Source of the DNA: Isoetes taiwanensis
Taxonomy: Eukaryota > Streptophyta > Lycopodiopsida > Isoetales > Isoetaceae
Assembly (NCBI GenBank): GCA_021234155.1
Contig: JAJEKV010000005.1
Coordinates: forward strand, 18,830,089-18,894,088
Reading direction: 5' to 3'
Length of the DNA stretch: 64,000 nucleotides
Below the pieces are notes generated by a model. That model did not search any database. It saw only the letters and a list, made by a program, of their open reading frames with translations, and was not told the origin of the DNA. The translations under genes and the position numbers were made by a program. Below, piece by piece: positions 1 to 10,379 of this stretch (position 1 is its first letter; every line of letters begins with the position of its first letter).

Positions 1-152
1 TCCGATCCGATGCGAGGAATGCAAATGTGGGGACGTATTCTGCTCCCTCCATTGCTACTCAGATAAACATAACTGTGCCTTTGATCACAAAACTGCCGGC
101 CGAGGCCATAGCCAAGGCTAATCTGGTGGTTATAGCTAGGAAGATTTTTTGA
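1..152 (+). pseudogene. AN1-type zinc-finger (stress-associated protein) fragment, frameshifted
   Basis: Frame 2 from base 2 reads an AN1 zinc-finger end: cysteines and histidines spaced as CKCGDVFC, then HCYSDKHNC, then FDHKTAGR. At about base 104 two bases are missing relative to the family pattern. The usual tail (EAIAKAN, then VV, A, K) continues in the next frame and stops at the TGA at 150-152. A20/AN1 stress-associated proteins are small plant zinc-finger proteins with ubiquitin-linked roles in stress signalling. The AN1 domain lies at their C-terminus, so this is the 3' end of such a gene. The N-terminal part lies outside the window. The frameshift and the loss of a conserved aromatic (H instead of Y before K) argue for a decayed copy. 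A sequencing error is the alternative. Confidence 0.7.
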
Positions 153-912
153 AGGTTGATCGTTGTTCTTGCAAATGAATCTTTTTAGAACAAGTTCATG
201 GGAAACGTCTATGCCTCGGCAGAAGGAATACATACAAACACAATTTCATCTCTGACAGGAAACAATGTCAAAATAGCATGGTGTAGCGTTTTGATTAAAC
301 AGCCTATGGAGGAAGTTATGGCCCAGCTCCAAATTTGCAAGTGCGCCCAGCTCCAAAATATAAAACTTAAACAAACTTTTTAAGACGTGATGGAGTCAAC
401 GAGCCGACTCCAAAATCATGTCTCCTTTTACAGATACTGGCACTTGTTAGAGTAACGAGTCTTTAACTTCAAGAATTAAGTCCTCTCTGCATAAAACATA
501 AGAGTTATTGTTAATATTCTCAAATCCGAACCAGTTAGAATTCCACCCATCTATACATAATTTTCAGCTCAGAAATGTCTACTTTCTCTGCTTTTCTTTT
601 CTGTGATGAAGTGCCCAAAACAGCACCTTCAATATGTTCTAATGGTGTGGATGCATGGGACTCTGAAGGCAAGCTGGCTTCAATGTATCCTAATGGTGCG
701 GATGAATGGCTGCTCTCATGCTTGCAGAGCTCAGCGTTTTCTATTTGTCCCGTCCTGCATAAGATGCTGAAGCGGCATTCAGCATTATTTGTTTCCTCAT
801 AAAAGCTTTCACATGTGCTTGGTACAAGCCTTGGGCTGCAATCAATGTGCCTTTCACTTAGCACATTTTCGTCTTCTACTGTAACTTGAATGCTATTTGA
901 ATGCTATTTGAA
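153..912. other. No gene recognised
   Basis: Short AT-rich sequence. Between about 535 and 864 both strands are open. The minus-strand reading (109 codons) contains two imperfect copies of a motif of the form PL-x-x-IE-A, but there is no family match and no splice context that I can defend. Confidence 0.5.
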
Positions 913-1363
913 TGTTATTTTGCTACATATTCTAAACGAGGTGCACCCTGGACTACCACAGTCGTCGGATCTATCAATCCGACGGCCCAGACTGTATGTT
1001 GGAGCCTCTGGACACCTCTCGTTTCGATTATGCTCAATTATGATTGGGGACGCCTATGATTTTCAGATGTCGAATACGAGTTTGCCTAAGGTTTTGATGG
1101 TATATCGAGCCTCTATACGGTTTCGCTTAAGCTTTTAGAATATGAAATACGGGGATTCGAACCTCTACCAAAATAACTCAATGTCCTAATAAGACTACTT
1201 TAACCAATCTAACCAGTGAGCTAATGTGACTATTTTTTATCTTAAATCTATGTTTTTTTTTATAATAACCCATTGAATTGTTTTAGGGATATGGTCTATG
1301 GTTTCAAGAATTATATCTATATCAAATCCCCCTGGAACCCTTTGTTATTTTGCTACATATTCT
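913..1363 (-). mobile_element. 409-bp insertion with 21-bp direct repeats, tRNA-like (SINE-like) core
   Basis: A perfect 21-bp direct repeat (core TATTTTGCTACATATTCT) sits at 913-933 and 1343-1363 and encloses 409 bp. On the minus strand the insert contains a box-A-like stretch (TAGCTCACTGG, about 1216-1206) and a perfect box-B/T-loop motif (GGTTCGAATCC, about 1161-1151). The spacing is wider than in a real tRNA and the acceptor stem is absent. Long target duplications plus an internal pol III promoter are typical of tRNA-derived SINEs. Against this, there is no clear simple-repeat tail and the tRNA-like part is not at the terminus. I regard it as an old retroposed insertion, SINE class uncertain. 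Confidence 0.45.
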
Positions 1364-1748
1364 TTCACACTGGAAGGGACAGAATGGGCAGGCAGATCAT
1401 GTCCGGGTTTTTCAATGCATGAACCCTGCACAACAGTCTCAGCACCATCAATGTTCTGGGCAACGCTATGTATATTGTTATTCTGCTCAATCCCTGCCAT
1501 TGGTTCTGATCAACATCACCATCATCGGATTGTTTGGACTCATATTGGCTTGTGTTTTGAAGCTTATCATCAGTTTGGGTTGTAGCTGGAACTTTACTCT
1601 TAGATATACTGAACTTGACATGAATAATCTTAGGCCCATTTACAACAGCCACATTTCTCGGGTTTGAGACAAAGTTTCAAAAATCTATTGCCCACAAGAT
1701 TTTAATGCAAGAATTGATTAGATCACTGGATCTACAGCATTCATTTAA

Positions 1749-1979
1749 ATCCATGAGGGCAATTTCCTCGCAGAGCAAGATCTTTCTTGGAAGAAAATTG
1801 CAGGGGGCTTGCAGATTATTAACAAGCAGAAACAGTCCATTAATTCTGTTGAACCGCAGAGCATTGCAGCCAGAGAAAGGCGAAAAAAGATGAGCAAAAG
1901 CATTTCAATTCTTCAGAAGCTTATTCCAGAAGAAAATAAGCACCGCTTCCATGCCTATGAAGCAATTAGATTCGTGTAA
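1749..1979 (+). pseudogene. bHLH transcription-factor fragment, premature stop
   Basis: The frame running to the TAA at 1977-1979 contains EPQSIAARERRKKMSKSISI followed by LQKLIP. This is the basic region and first helix of a plant bHLH factor (HECATE/bHLH87-like types read PQSxAARxRR, then a helix ending LQKLxP). The loop and second helix (normally xGNKMDTASMLDEAIxYVKFL) are decayed to ENKHRFHAYEAIRFV and then stop. The DNA-contacting E and R of the basic region are kept, but the dimerisation helix is incomplete. The frame is closed upstream at 1746. It is most likely a captured or retro-copied exon rather than a working gene. Confidence 0.65.
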
Positions 1980-3315
1980 AAAATTCAGGTCCAAGGTCCA
2001 AGCAGAAAAGAGTTCAGAACTTACAGTTTTTAACTGGCACAAAGAACCTCCTTGTGCCACATTACACGTTAATCGTGGGTCCAAGTCAACAAGTTTAGAA
2101 CCAAAGAAATGTTCCGCGATAAATTTCTTGTATATATAACTAATATCCAACTAGGTTCAAGAGAAATACATCCATAATAGATTTATTCAAAACCAAAGCT
2201 AAGATTCAGCTTCTAGAAAACTCCCAGTCAGCCACGATCCTGAACAGTACCACTGCTACTGGCCCAAGCACCACCTTGCTTAATCACTGCATGCACTCAA
2301 AGGGATTAGTCCTCGTGACTAAGTGGGGATCCCATAGCTGCCTCTGCATGCATAGAACATCTTGAAAGTCTTAGATAACAAGCAGAAACAACTCAAAGAG
2401 ACAAGAACCTATGGTACAATGCTAGACAATGACAAATAAGAAAACAACATAGACATCAATAGTAAAGAACATAACCAACAAACTCCGGGACAATGGGTAG
2501 CTCAGCCAGCCTATATACAGGCCCTGTTAGCAGCATGTTGCCCAACCAGCTTACATTCCAAGTCCTGTAGCGGGGTGGTGGGGTGAACCTCGTATGCGCA
2601 TACCCTCTCAACCCACGTCTGGCACTGGAGGACCTCTTACTATGGGAGTTCACAAGAGTTGACTGACATAGCAATCCCGGCCAGGAGAACTAACGCCCGG
2701 TGTCACAGAGCACAAACACATAGAACATAGAAACATGAGTTATGCCGATCTTTCTTCCAAGATCTCTTGAATATGATATATTCATTCAAGCTCTCATGCA
2801 CTAGATACCTGGCTCCTATATTTAACACCTCAATCTCTGCTTCATGTAATAAATTGATAATTGTTAGATATAATAGATAATGACAAAAAAGCACCAACCA
2901 GACAAAAAGACCAAAGAACATAAACTGACAAATGCTGAAGACCACTTTTGAGGCAGTTGGGTTGCATGTAGGATGGCTATTCCGACCTCTAATTCCGCCA
3001 ATTTGGCCTTGATTCTTCTAAAACGGCCCTTAGCATCAGTTTTGGCCTCTTCTCATGCATTTCCGGCATGATTTAACCTGCATCTCATGGGCCAGATTCA
3101 ATTTCTTATATGCTGGCACAGAATTTCCTTTTGCATAGCACTTACAGCAGAAAATCACTTCTTTATGTCCATGATTCCACATCGGTACATAGGCACCACA
3201 TCCTCTCATCACAAATCATATTCTAATCATGCCTAGTTGCAGCATATGTCACCTCAAGAATCAATACAAACCCCACCTGATAGAAGAATACTTGATGCCG
3301 TTCCCAAGCTCTGGC
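1980..3315. other. No gene recognised
   Basis: No ORF with a family signature. The block from about 2460 to 2720 is more GC-rich and reads like a decayed transposon piece, but I could not find paired termini. Confidence 0.5.
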
Positions 3316-3364
3316 ATCCTCACTCGCCCACTTTATTGGCTCCCGAAATCGGGTCAAAGTGCCA

Positions 3365-3870
3365 AGCGGATTCGCCCAGGCGAACCCCGAAGATTCGCGA
3401 AGGCGAACCCGGCGGATTCACCCAAGCGAATCCGCAGGGGACGTGGCGGCGGACGTGGCGAATTTCCCCGTGTTCGCCCGGGCGAACCCAAACCCGGGTT
3501 AAGGAGCTGGCGTCGGCGGGGGCGGGAAGGCAGGCGGTGGCAGCGCGTACGGTGTTGGCAGGCCCCGCCGATCCTGGCGGGTCGCATCGGTCAGGCCCCG
3601 TCGGTTTTCGCGTACGGTGGTGGCAGGCCCAGCCGGGTTCGCTTAGGCGAATCCTGGCAGGTCCCATCCGTCATGTCAGGGTCGGTTAGGCGTGCTTCAT
3701 GGGTCGGGGTGGCAGGCCTTGGATTCGAGGCCACCCTTGGATCGAGGCCTTGGATTCGATGGTCACTCCAAGGCCGGCCACCCTTGGATCGAGGCCTTGG
3801 ATTCGATGGTCACGGGGGCACAGTGTGGCCCTTCGCAATAAAATCCTGGTTCGCTTGGGCGAACCAGGAG
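3365..3870. repeat. Left subterminal palindrome array
   Basis: About six copies of an imperfect palindrome with consensus TTCGCCYRGGCGAA (near 3368, 3391, 3414, 3470, 3636 and 3849) in a GC-rich block. The 3700-3800 part also holds a duplicated 26-30-bp unit beginning CCTTGGATTCGA. The mirror array near 9510-10095 shows that these belong to the two ends of one element. Confidence 0.7.
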
Positions 3871-4619
3871 TGGAGCCAATATTTGGCTCAAATTTGTTGA
3901 AGGGCGCTTCGTCATCGTCAACTTCGCTCGTTCTTCCTTTCGCTCGTTCTTCCTTCCACATCGCTCCAGAAACTTGGTGAGATAGTTTTTTTCTATCTCA
4001 GGGCTGTAAGACGTCCTCATTCTTCTTGTCTTGTTGGAATCGATACATAGTTTTTCTATGTTCTTGGGAAGAGTTTGGGATTTCCAATTTGTGATTGCAT
4101 ATTTACATATATACAATCGTTTGTCCCCTATATGTCTACAATTGGAGATTATGTTGAAGCTTATCCATATTTATTGCATTGCCCAATTTTTTTCCATGTA
4201 TGCTATGTAATTGCACTACTTTTTTTTTTGTTCTTTAGCTTATGCGTATATATTGATGATAGAGCCTTCTTCTCTTGTCCTTGTTATTTCACCCTAGTAA
4301 ATGTACTTAGAGAATCCATATTTGGTTATATGCTAGTTAATTTATAGATTTATGCTAGTTATCTCAGAGGTCACAACCTGTGACTTGTTTTCCATTCATA
4401 AAAAAAATTATACATCGTTTTTGTCCATCCTGAGGACGTGACAATTTGATGCAACCACTTGCATCATCATCTGCACGTCCAACATCGTCTCATCTTTATT
4501 TGGCTCGGTGAGCCATTCTACCAGTCGTTGTCCGCAGGGAACGCCAGACGTTAAAGCAATCAGAAGCTCCCTTTCGCTCATCCTGGCGACGATGGTGAAA
4601 GGAGCGGGAGAAGCATGTG

Positions 4620-4865
4620 GATTGCTGTCCCTTGGAGGAGGAGGAGGAGGAGAAGGAGGGGGGTCGCTGGAGATGTCCCTTGGAGGAAGAGGAGGAGGAG
4701 GATTACTGCTGGAAGGGACATATCGCGCGAAGGTGGTCTTTAAATGCCGGACCATTATAAGAAGATGGGCAAGAAGATTGGAGGAGGAGGAGGAGGAGGA
4801 GGGAGGAGGAGGAGGAGGAGGAGGAGGAGGAGGAGGAGGAGGAGGAGGAGGAGGAGGAGGAGGAT
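4620..4865 (+). repeat. (GGA)n simple repeats
   Basis: Three blocks of GGA triplets, the longest about 4782-4862. Poly-Gly, poly-Glu and poly-Arg readings through it are artefacts of the repeat. Confidence 0.95.
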
Positions 4866-4900
4866 CGATGCTATCGAGGGATCCACTTATAAAGTGGATG

Positions 4901-5045
4901 TAGGGTTAGGGTTAGGGTTAGGGTTAGGGTTAGGGTTAGGGTTTGGGTTTGGATTAGGGTTAGGGTTAGGGTTAGGGTTAGGGTAAGGGTTAGGGTTAGG
5001 GTTAGGGTTAGGGTTAGGGTTTGGGTTTGGGTTAGGGTTAGGGTT
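4901..5045 (+). repeat. Interstitial (TTAGGG)n telomere-type array
   Basis: About 24 hexamer units, mostly TTAGGG, interrupted by a few variants (TTTGGG, GATTAGGG, TAAGGG). The canonical plant telomere unit is the heptamer TTTAGGG, so this array is of the other type. It lies inside the MULE-like element, directly after (GGA)n, so it is not a chromosome end. Confidence 0.9.
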
Positions 5046-5155
5046 AATTGCAAGCCACACATTAAGGGAGAACAAAAAAAAAATAAAAATTTTAACTCCC
5101 ACCTGTGTTCATGTTCACCTTTACCTCAGATATCTATTCGAGACCGTCGGCAACC

Positions 5156-7660
5156 ATGTCTTATTCAGATGCAGTTCCACCAGTTGGCATGGAGGAGCGT
5201 CCCCTGCCGTTTGGCCTACAGAGCGGCGCCGGTGTTCCTGGACGCATCGGTAGCATTGTAGAATGGTACCCCAGCTGACATTGTCTTAACCCGCTAGGTT
5301 TGTTTTGTGTGCTTGTTAACCGTATTTGTTTTGTGGCAGGGAATACCATGGCATTTGGTGCCTCGTCCGCAGGGTCACGTCGGTTGAGAGCGGTCGGGCC
5401 CCAACAGTTGCGCAGCGGTGGATTTGCACAGCTCCTGGGTGCACTCACTATGTCGACGGGGATACGCCGTGACCCCCGGATTTCGGGTCCGACGGCGTGG
5501 TCGAGCATGGGGCCACCACCGAGCCACCACCCGGATCTATGGTAGCCCATTGACGGACATTCCGGGCCACGCCCCTATTAATCGCTGATGGCGGCCAGAT
5601 AGAGTGGTGTCCGAGCGGGAGAGGGCAGCTAAACGTCGAGAAGATCCTGCCAAAGCCGCGCGTATGTTGGAGGCTGCTGCCAGACACAGAGAAGCGAGGA
5701 GGCAAGGCGCAACAACAATGCGCCTACAGCATGTCCTAACCCCAGAGGCCGCCTTGGATGCCTTTCCTGAGGGCCCGGATGCCATGCTCCACGAGGAGGC
5801 AAAGACAAAGACAAAGGGGGAGCGAGAGGATGCAGCCCTTTTATGAAGGTTGCATTAGAGCCAGAGCTGATGCCACAGGTGGCGTCCGGGAGGAGGACAG
5901 GACCGCACATGCCCTTCTCAATGACTGGGCCATTGCACAGAGGATGGGTGGTCATTTGCCCACAGAGCAGGAGCTGCTAGCTGAGCTCCTCAGGATACGG
6001 GAGTCTCAGCCAGGTTACGAAGAGGGTCTATCTTCACAAAGTGTTTCGGTAGCCCGCAGCGTCCACACTCCTACTGATCCCTCATTCGCCCTCCGCGATA
6101 GTGAATTGCATGTCGACATGGACGAGTTCCAGTCAGAGGTAGGGGCTAGGTCAGACGCAGGCCCCTCTCATGGGACACGTCCGTTGCCGGATGATCTGTA
6201 TATGGCCACCCCACCTTCCATAGGGCGCTTGCGCGGTGACAGTGCTGACCCGCCCAGGGGCCGCCAGGTCTTCGACGACATAGTGAGGACCGCAATGGCA
6301 GGCACGGGTATGGCACACACTTTGACCTCGCCATTTCCGCCCGACCGCAATGTCGAGGGAACTGACGCATGGATGAGAGACCGAGCACGCGGTTTCTTCA
6401 TGTACCACCTTGGAGAGTTTGACAGGCACACCATCTGGAGCTACCTGGTGTGTGTACCCATTCGAGGTTGGTCCGGCCGCGCGGAAGGTCAGCCACGCAG
6501 TTCGGAGCACTTGCGGATCCGGCGGGCTCACTTCATCCCTCTTACCGGGAGGAGGTTAGGGTGTTCACCCACTTCTACGCCGCCAGATCACCGAAAGCAT
6601 CTCTCTCCGAGGTCGCGGCGAGGCGTCGGATAAGCGTCGCCACACTGGGGTGCCAGAGGGAGGCGCCGGCCCAGCATGCGGCGTACAACTCACTGTTGAC
6701 CTCATCGAGGCTTGCACACCCGATGGACAGTGGGAGGAGGGACATATACGAGTGCTGATGAGGTACGTGTCCGTTTTAGTTTGTATCTATTGATATCGAC
6801 ATCTAACCACTGGAGTTCCATGTACGTAGTGCCTTGCGTCACATGCTACCCGAAGCGGAGCGTCGCGAGTTGTTAATGGTGGACCCTCGTGTCTACCACG
6901 ACTACGTCTGATACCGGAGACACAACGCGTGTCCCCGAGGAGTCGTCTCCCACTTTCTTCTGTTGAGCATCCCGATTGGGGTACACTTAAATGCGATCCT
7001 ATGGCCCATCGTCACAAAGTAAGTACGCAGTTCTTTGCTTTAGCTTCAATTGGTGCACAGAGCACAGAGCATTCTTAAAATCATTACATCCTTGCCTTGC
7101 AGTGGCCATTGGATGCTCGTTACCCTCATACGAGACGTGGACCTGCGCCGCCGCCTGGGCCTTGGAGACGACGATCATGTGGGCTGGTGGTGCCGACAAA
7201 CGCCCACTGCGCCCGGGGTCTCGGGGAGTTCGTCTCAACCTCCCGGCGCCGCTTCGTGGAGTGTTTCTTGTGCTGTCTCATGCGGCGTATGTGCTCCATT
7301 GTGCGTGATCTCACTGCGGTGTCTTTGTACGGCGAAGCGACTTGGCTCTTTGAGCGATTGGGGGCACCCGGTACATACGGGGGCGCTGTAGCGGCGACCG
7401 GTGCTCTGGCCGCTATAGATCGATAACAACACCTGCGGCATGCATATTGGCTTCATCATGCGGCAGCTCGTGCGATACGTGTGGCAGACGAGGCCGGATG
7501 CAATTGTGCCAATTAGCAGGGCCTGGTACACGGCGCAAGATGTGCGACAGTTTAGGAATGAGTGGCTTTCCCAGTCCGTACCCAAACTGCCGCCTACGAG
7601 GTGTAATGTGGTGAGATTGGATGACAAAATATTTTCGATTGTGATCTTATTGAAATAAAA
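5156..7660 (+). pseudogene. Degenerate plus-strand ORF series inside the MULE-like element
   Basis: A plausible start at 5156 (context CAACCATG) opens a 38-codon exon that can splice from 5269 to 5340 (TG|GT...CAG|G). The second exon reads RWICTAPGCTHYV and then stops. Later open stretches (5604-5846, 5758-6633, 6450-6758, 7097-7426, 7440-7658) lie in different frames. They are coding-like and Arg/Ala/Pro-rich but need several frameshifts to join. The longest (291 codons) contains ALLNDWAIAQRMGGHLP and a following leucine-rich helix. No domain is recognised. The position, convergent with the two-exon minus gene, suits a transposon ORF pair. I infer a decayed gene of the element. Confidence 0.4.
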
Positions 7661-7711
7661 GTATGGACAACATCATTGAACAAAAATATGGAAAGCATCA
7701 CAATATGTAGT

Positions 7712-9016
7712 CTACGACAACGTCACTGCACCATGGGATCTAAATTTTTTAGGGCTCTTACCGAGTATTCTCTGCCGGTATGCCAGTTGCCACACATCCT
7801 CCTGCGACATCGTGAATCGGTATATGACTCGCTCAACTGGGCTTACAGTCATACGTATTTGCGGTCCCCGTGCTCTTGCGATGTCCCACGCAGCACGTAT
7901 CATTCCAATGCTTCTAAGCTCTTGTGCAGCAGCCGCAAGCAGTTCAGGATGCACAGGCATGGACCAATCCTCTGCATTTGTGAAAGGGTCATGGCCAGTG
8001 TGTTCTGTGCGCACGTATATTCGTGCACCGCTCGATGCAGCACCATTTCCATCTACTTTCACCGTCTCATAGCCCGAAACAAGCATCCTCTACGGTGCCG
8101 CGGCCGTCGATTTGCCTATCCCCGGGTGCCCTCGCCGTGGTTGTCTCCATCGATTGGCGGGGCATAGTCATCCACAACCTCACCCGTTCCGGCCCGCGAC
8201 GGTGATGCCCATGGACCAAAGCGGACCACGATGAGTAGTTTGTAGCTCAATCACCCTTTGCTCTAGGCTGTCCATGGTGGTCTCTTCACGATGGTTGAAG
8301 TCACCGTCCTTCATGGTGCGGCCACCTGCGCGCGTGCACACTTCCATGCACGCCGAGACGTATTCTTGCGGGGCGCCATGCCGTGAGACCGACTTCCCAA
8401 TCCTCACGAAATCTTTTTGAAGAGTGGCGGTGGGGGAGCGATGGGTGCTTCCACTTCGGTGACCCCTAGCAACTATTTGCCTCGAGAACTCCCGTAAGGG
8501 ACTAACTTGTGAGGCCGGTTGCTTGTACGGTACAACCAACCATTTGGATTCTTTGGACTCATCGTCAAGCGCAAGAGATCGACAATATGCTCTCCATCGG
8601 TGCATCAGCCGAACATGGTTCTCGACGGGTGCCCTCCCGCCTCTCTGCGGGACCGGGGGTAGGCGGGGATCGGCAGCACTTATTTCGGACGGATGGGGAA
8701 CATAGTGTTGCTGTAGGCACAACCTCATCAACGCATACACACACTCGTTGAATGCGTAACCACCAACCTGAGGTGCACCACGAAGCCATTGTACTGGGTC
8801 CGGGTAGAGACCGGCCAATTCGTGAACAAGTTCTTGGGGATCTTGGGTGGGAGTAACTTGTGAAGTGGATAGGCCAGGCGGGTTCCACCCATCGTCCGTA
8901 TCATCACCGGTTTCCTCCTCTGACATTGTGTCATCCTCGGTGTCATGAAGGTCATAATCACTATCATTTTCATCTGAAATCTGACTCACTGATTCTTCGG
9001 TGTCTACCTCTGCCAT
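7712..9016 (-). CDS. Unknown two-exon gene of the MULE-like element
   Basis: Exon 1 is 9016-8184 and exon 2 is 8087-7712. The splice uses GG|GTGAGG and AGAG|G and joins the two frames in phase, giving 402 codons plus stop. The 96-bp intron is short like those of the host genes here. The N-terminal 45 residues are highly acidic (DENDSDYDLHDTEDD, EEETGDDTDDG). The middle has a hydrophobic stretch around QWLRGAPQVGGYAFNECVYA, and the C-terminus is helical (EDVWQLAYRQRILGKSPKK). I recognise no domain or catalytic motif. It lies tail-to-tail with the degenerate plus-strand ORFs inside one TIR-bounded element, so it is probably element-encoded or captured. It may still be intact. Start choice: first Met of the acidic leader. 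Confidence 0.5.
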
Positions 9017-9069
9017 TCTCGGACACTCTACTAGGAAGACAAACGAGTGTCTATCAAAGCACGAACCTG

Positions 9070-9335
9070 CTACTGCCTATGGCAAGAATAGCCTCTGGTA
9101 AAAAATTGCCTATGGTAAACAAAAATTAGCCTATGGTAAAAAAAATAGCCTATGGTTAAAAATAGCGTATGGTATTTGCCTATGGTAAAAAAAAATTTCC
9201 CATGGTGAAAATTGCCTGTGGCCACAAAATTAGCCTAGGGTCAAAAAAATGGGCCCATGGTAAAAAAAATAGCATGTGCTAAAAATATCCTATTCTACAT
9301 GTCTGTTGTAAAAATAGCCTATGATAAATGCAAAA
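9070..9335. repeat. Degenerate short tandem repeat upstream of the two-exon gene
   Basis: About ten copies of a 16-20-bp unit, consensus GCCTATGGTAAAAAAA with variable A runs and point changes. It lies 55 bp or more upstream of the minus-strand start at 9016, in the position of its promoter. Confidence 0.8.
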
Positions 9336-9509
9336 AAAAGGCCTATGCTCAATATTGAGAATGCAAAAGGAGATGAGGGAGATATGGAGTACCTGCTTTA
9401 GCACCAGTGCCTGCTATAGCACCTGCACTCGATCGAAGCACCTGCGCCCTCCCAAACGATATGAGAAGGATACAACGTCTTGGTGCGCTTATATAGCCCT
9501 TACGCTCGC

Positions 9510-10095
9510 ATAAGGATTCGCCCAGGCGAATCGTTCATTGTGCATGATACCATTTTCTTCCATTCACTTCAAAAAATTCGGGAGGGGTGGCCTATTAAAT
9601 TTGTGGGGGCAGGGTGGCCATTGATATTTGGCACGCGACTGCCACCCGCGGATTTACCAGGGTTCGCCAGGCGAATCGCTATGCACAACCTCCCGCGCGG
9701 CGTGCCACCCAGCGGCCCTGACCCGCCCTGGAATTTGACTGGGGGGTTCGCCAGGAATCCTTGTCCCGGCCTACTGGCGGCCGCCACCCGCCGATCTGCG
9801 GAGGTTGACACGGGGGTTGCCGTGGCCGAATCCGCTTGTCCCTGGGCACCTGCGTACCCGATTTGACACGGGGTTGCCGGGAGGCGAACCGATGGGCACA
9901 CGCCACCTTGCAAGTGCCGATCCGACCCGCCTGCGGTTAACCATGGTTCGGGTAACCATGGTTCGGGGTTAAGCAGGCCGAACCGGTAGGTATACCCGCC
10001 ACCTCCGCCTTCCGCGAAAACTTCACGGAGTTCGCTGGAAATCCACTGGGTTCGCCCTAAAGCGAATTCCCTGGGTTCGCTTGGGCGAACCCGGC
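9510..10095. repeat. Right subterminal palindrome array
   Basis: Copies of the TTCGCC-NN-GGCGAA palindrome near 9513, 9657, 10030-10070 and 10077, with partial copies near 9746 and 9880. It mirrors the array at 3365-3870. Confidence 0.7.
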
Positions 10096-10379
10096 TGGCT
10101 CCCGAAGTCGATTTCGGGAGCCGATCGAAGCACCGATCCTCACTTGATCCGCCAATCCTCCCAGTGCAATCCTTCTTTGCCTTCATGCTCCAGGTTGCCT
10201 TCTCTTGCAAAAACCTTCACGTCTCCAATCCCCACTAAGCTCTCCAAAAATAACTCTTGCTTATATGCTCTCCATGTTGCATGCATGTTTTATCTTGCAT
10301 GCATGGTCCATCTTGCATGCATGTTCTACCTTGCTTGCATGTCAAGTATGCATATACGCACATGAGTGCGTATACTGGC

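Larger units (their letters stand above)
3325..10135. mobile_element. 6.8-kb MULE-like DNA transposon with 9-bp target duplication
   Basis: The 9-mer ATCCTCACT occurs at 3316-3324 and 10136-10144, and both copies lie exactly 13 bp outside a matching inverted 14-mer (GGCTCCCGAAATCG at 3338-3351; its complement at 10109-10122). The terminal 27 bp therefore align in inverted orientation, 14/14 in the inner part and about 5/13 in the outer part. A 9-bp duplication is characteristic of Mutator-like elements. Just inside both ends are GC-rich arrays of a palindrome (TTCGCC-NN-GGCGAA), a typical place for transposase-binding repeats. The interior has (GGA)n, (TTAGGG)n, decayed plus-strand ORFs and one two-exon minus-strand gene. 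I do not recognise a MULE transposase, so it may be non-autonomous or carry a very divergent one. Confidence 0.6.

Noticed and set aside
2460-2720. LTR retrotransposon end
   Set aside because: No paired LTR, primer-binding site or polypurine tract found in the window.
3229-3900. 223-codon Arg/Pro/Gly-rich protein
   Set aside because: It coincides with the GC-rich palindrome array, where all frames stay open; no domain and no codon-like pattern.
4901-5045. Chromosome end
   Set aside because: The array is internal, short, interrupted and inside a transposon with genes on both sides.
4508-5102. Poly-Gly/Arg and Asn-Pro or Gly-Leu repeat proteins
   Set aside because: Produced by (GGA)n and (TTAGGG)n arrays; no independent coding evidence.
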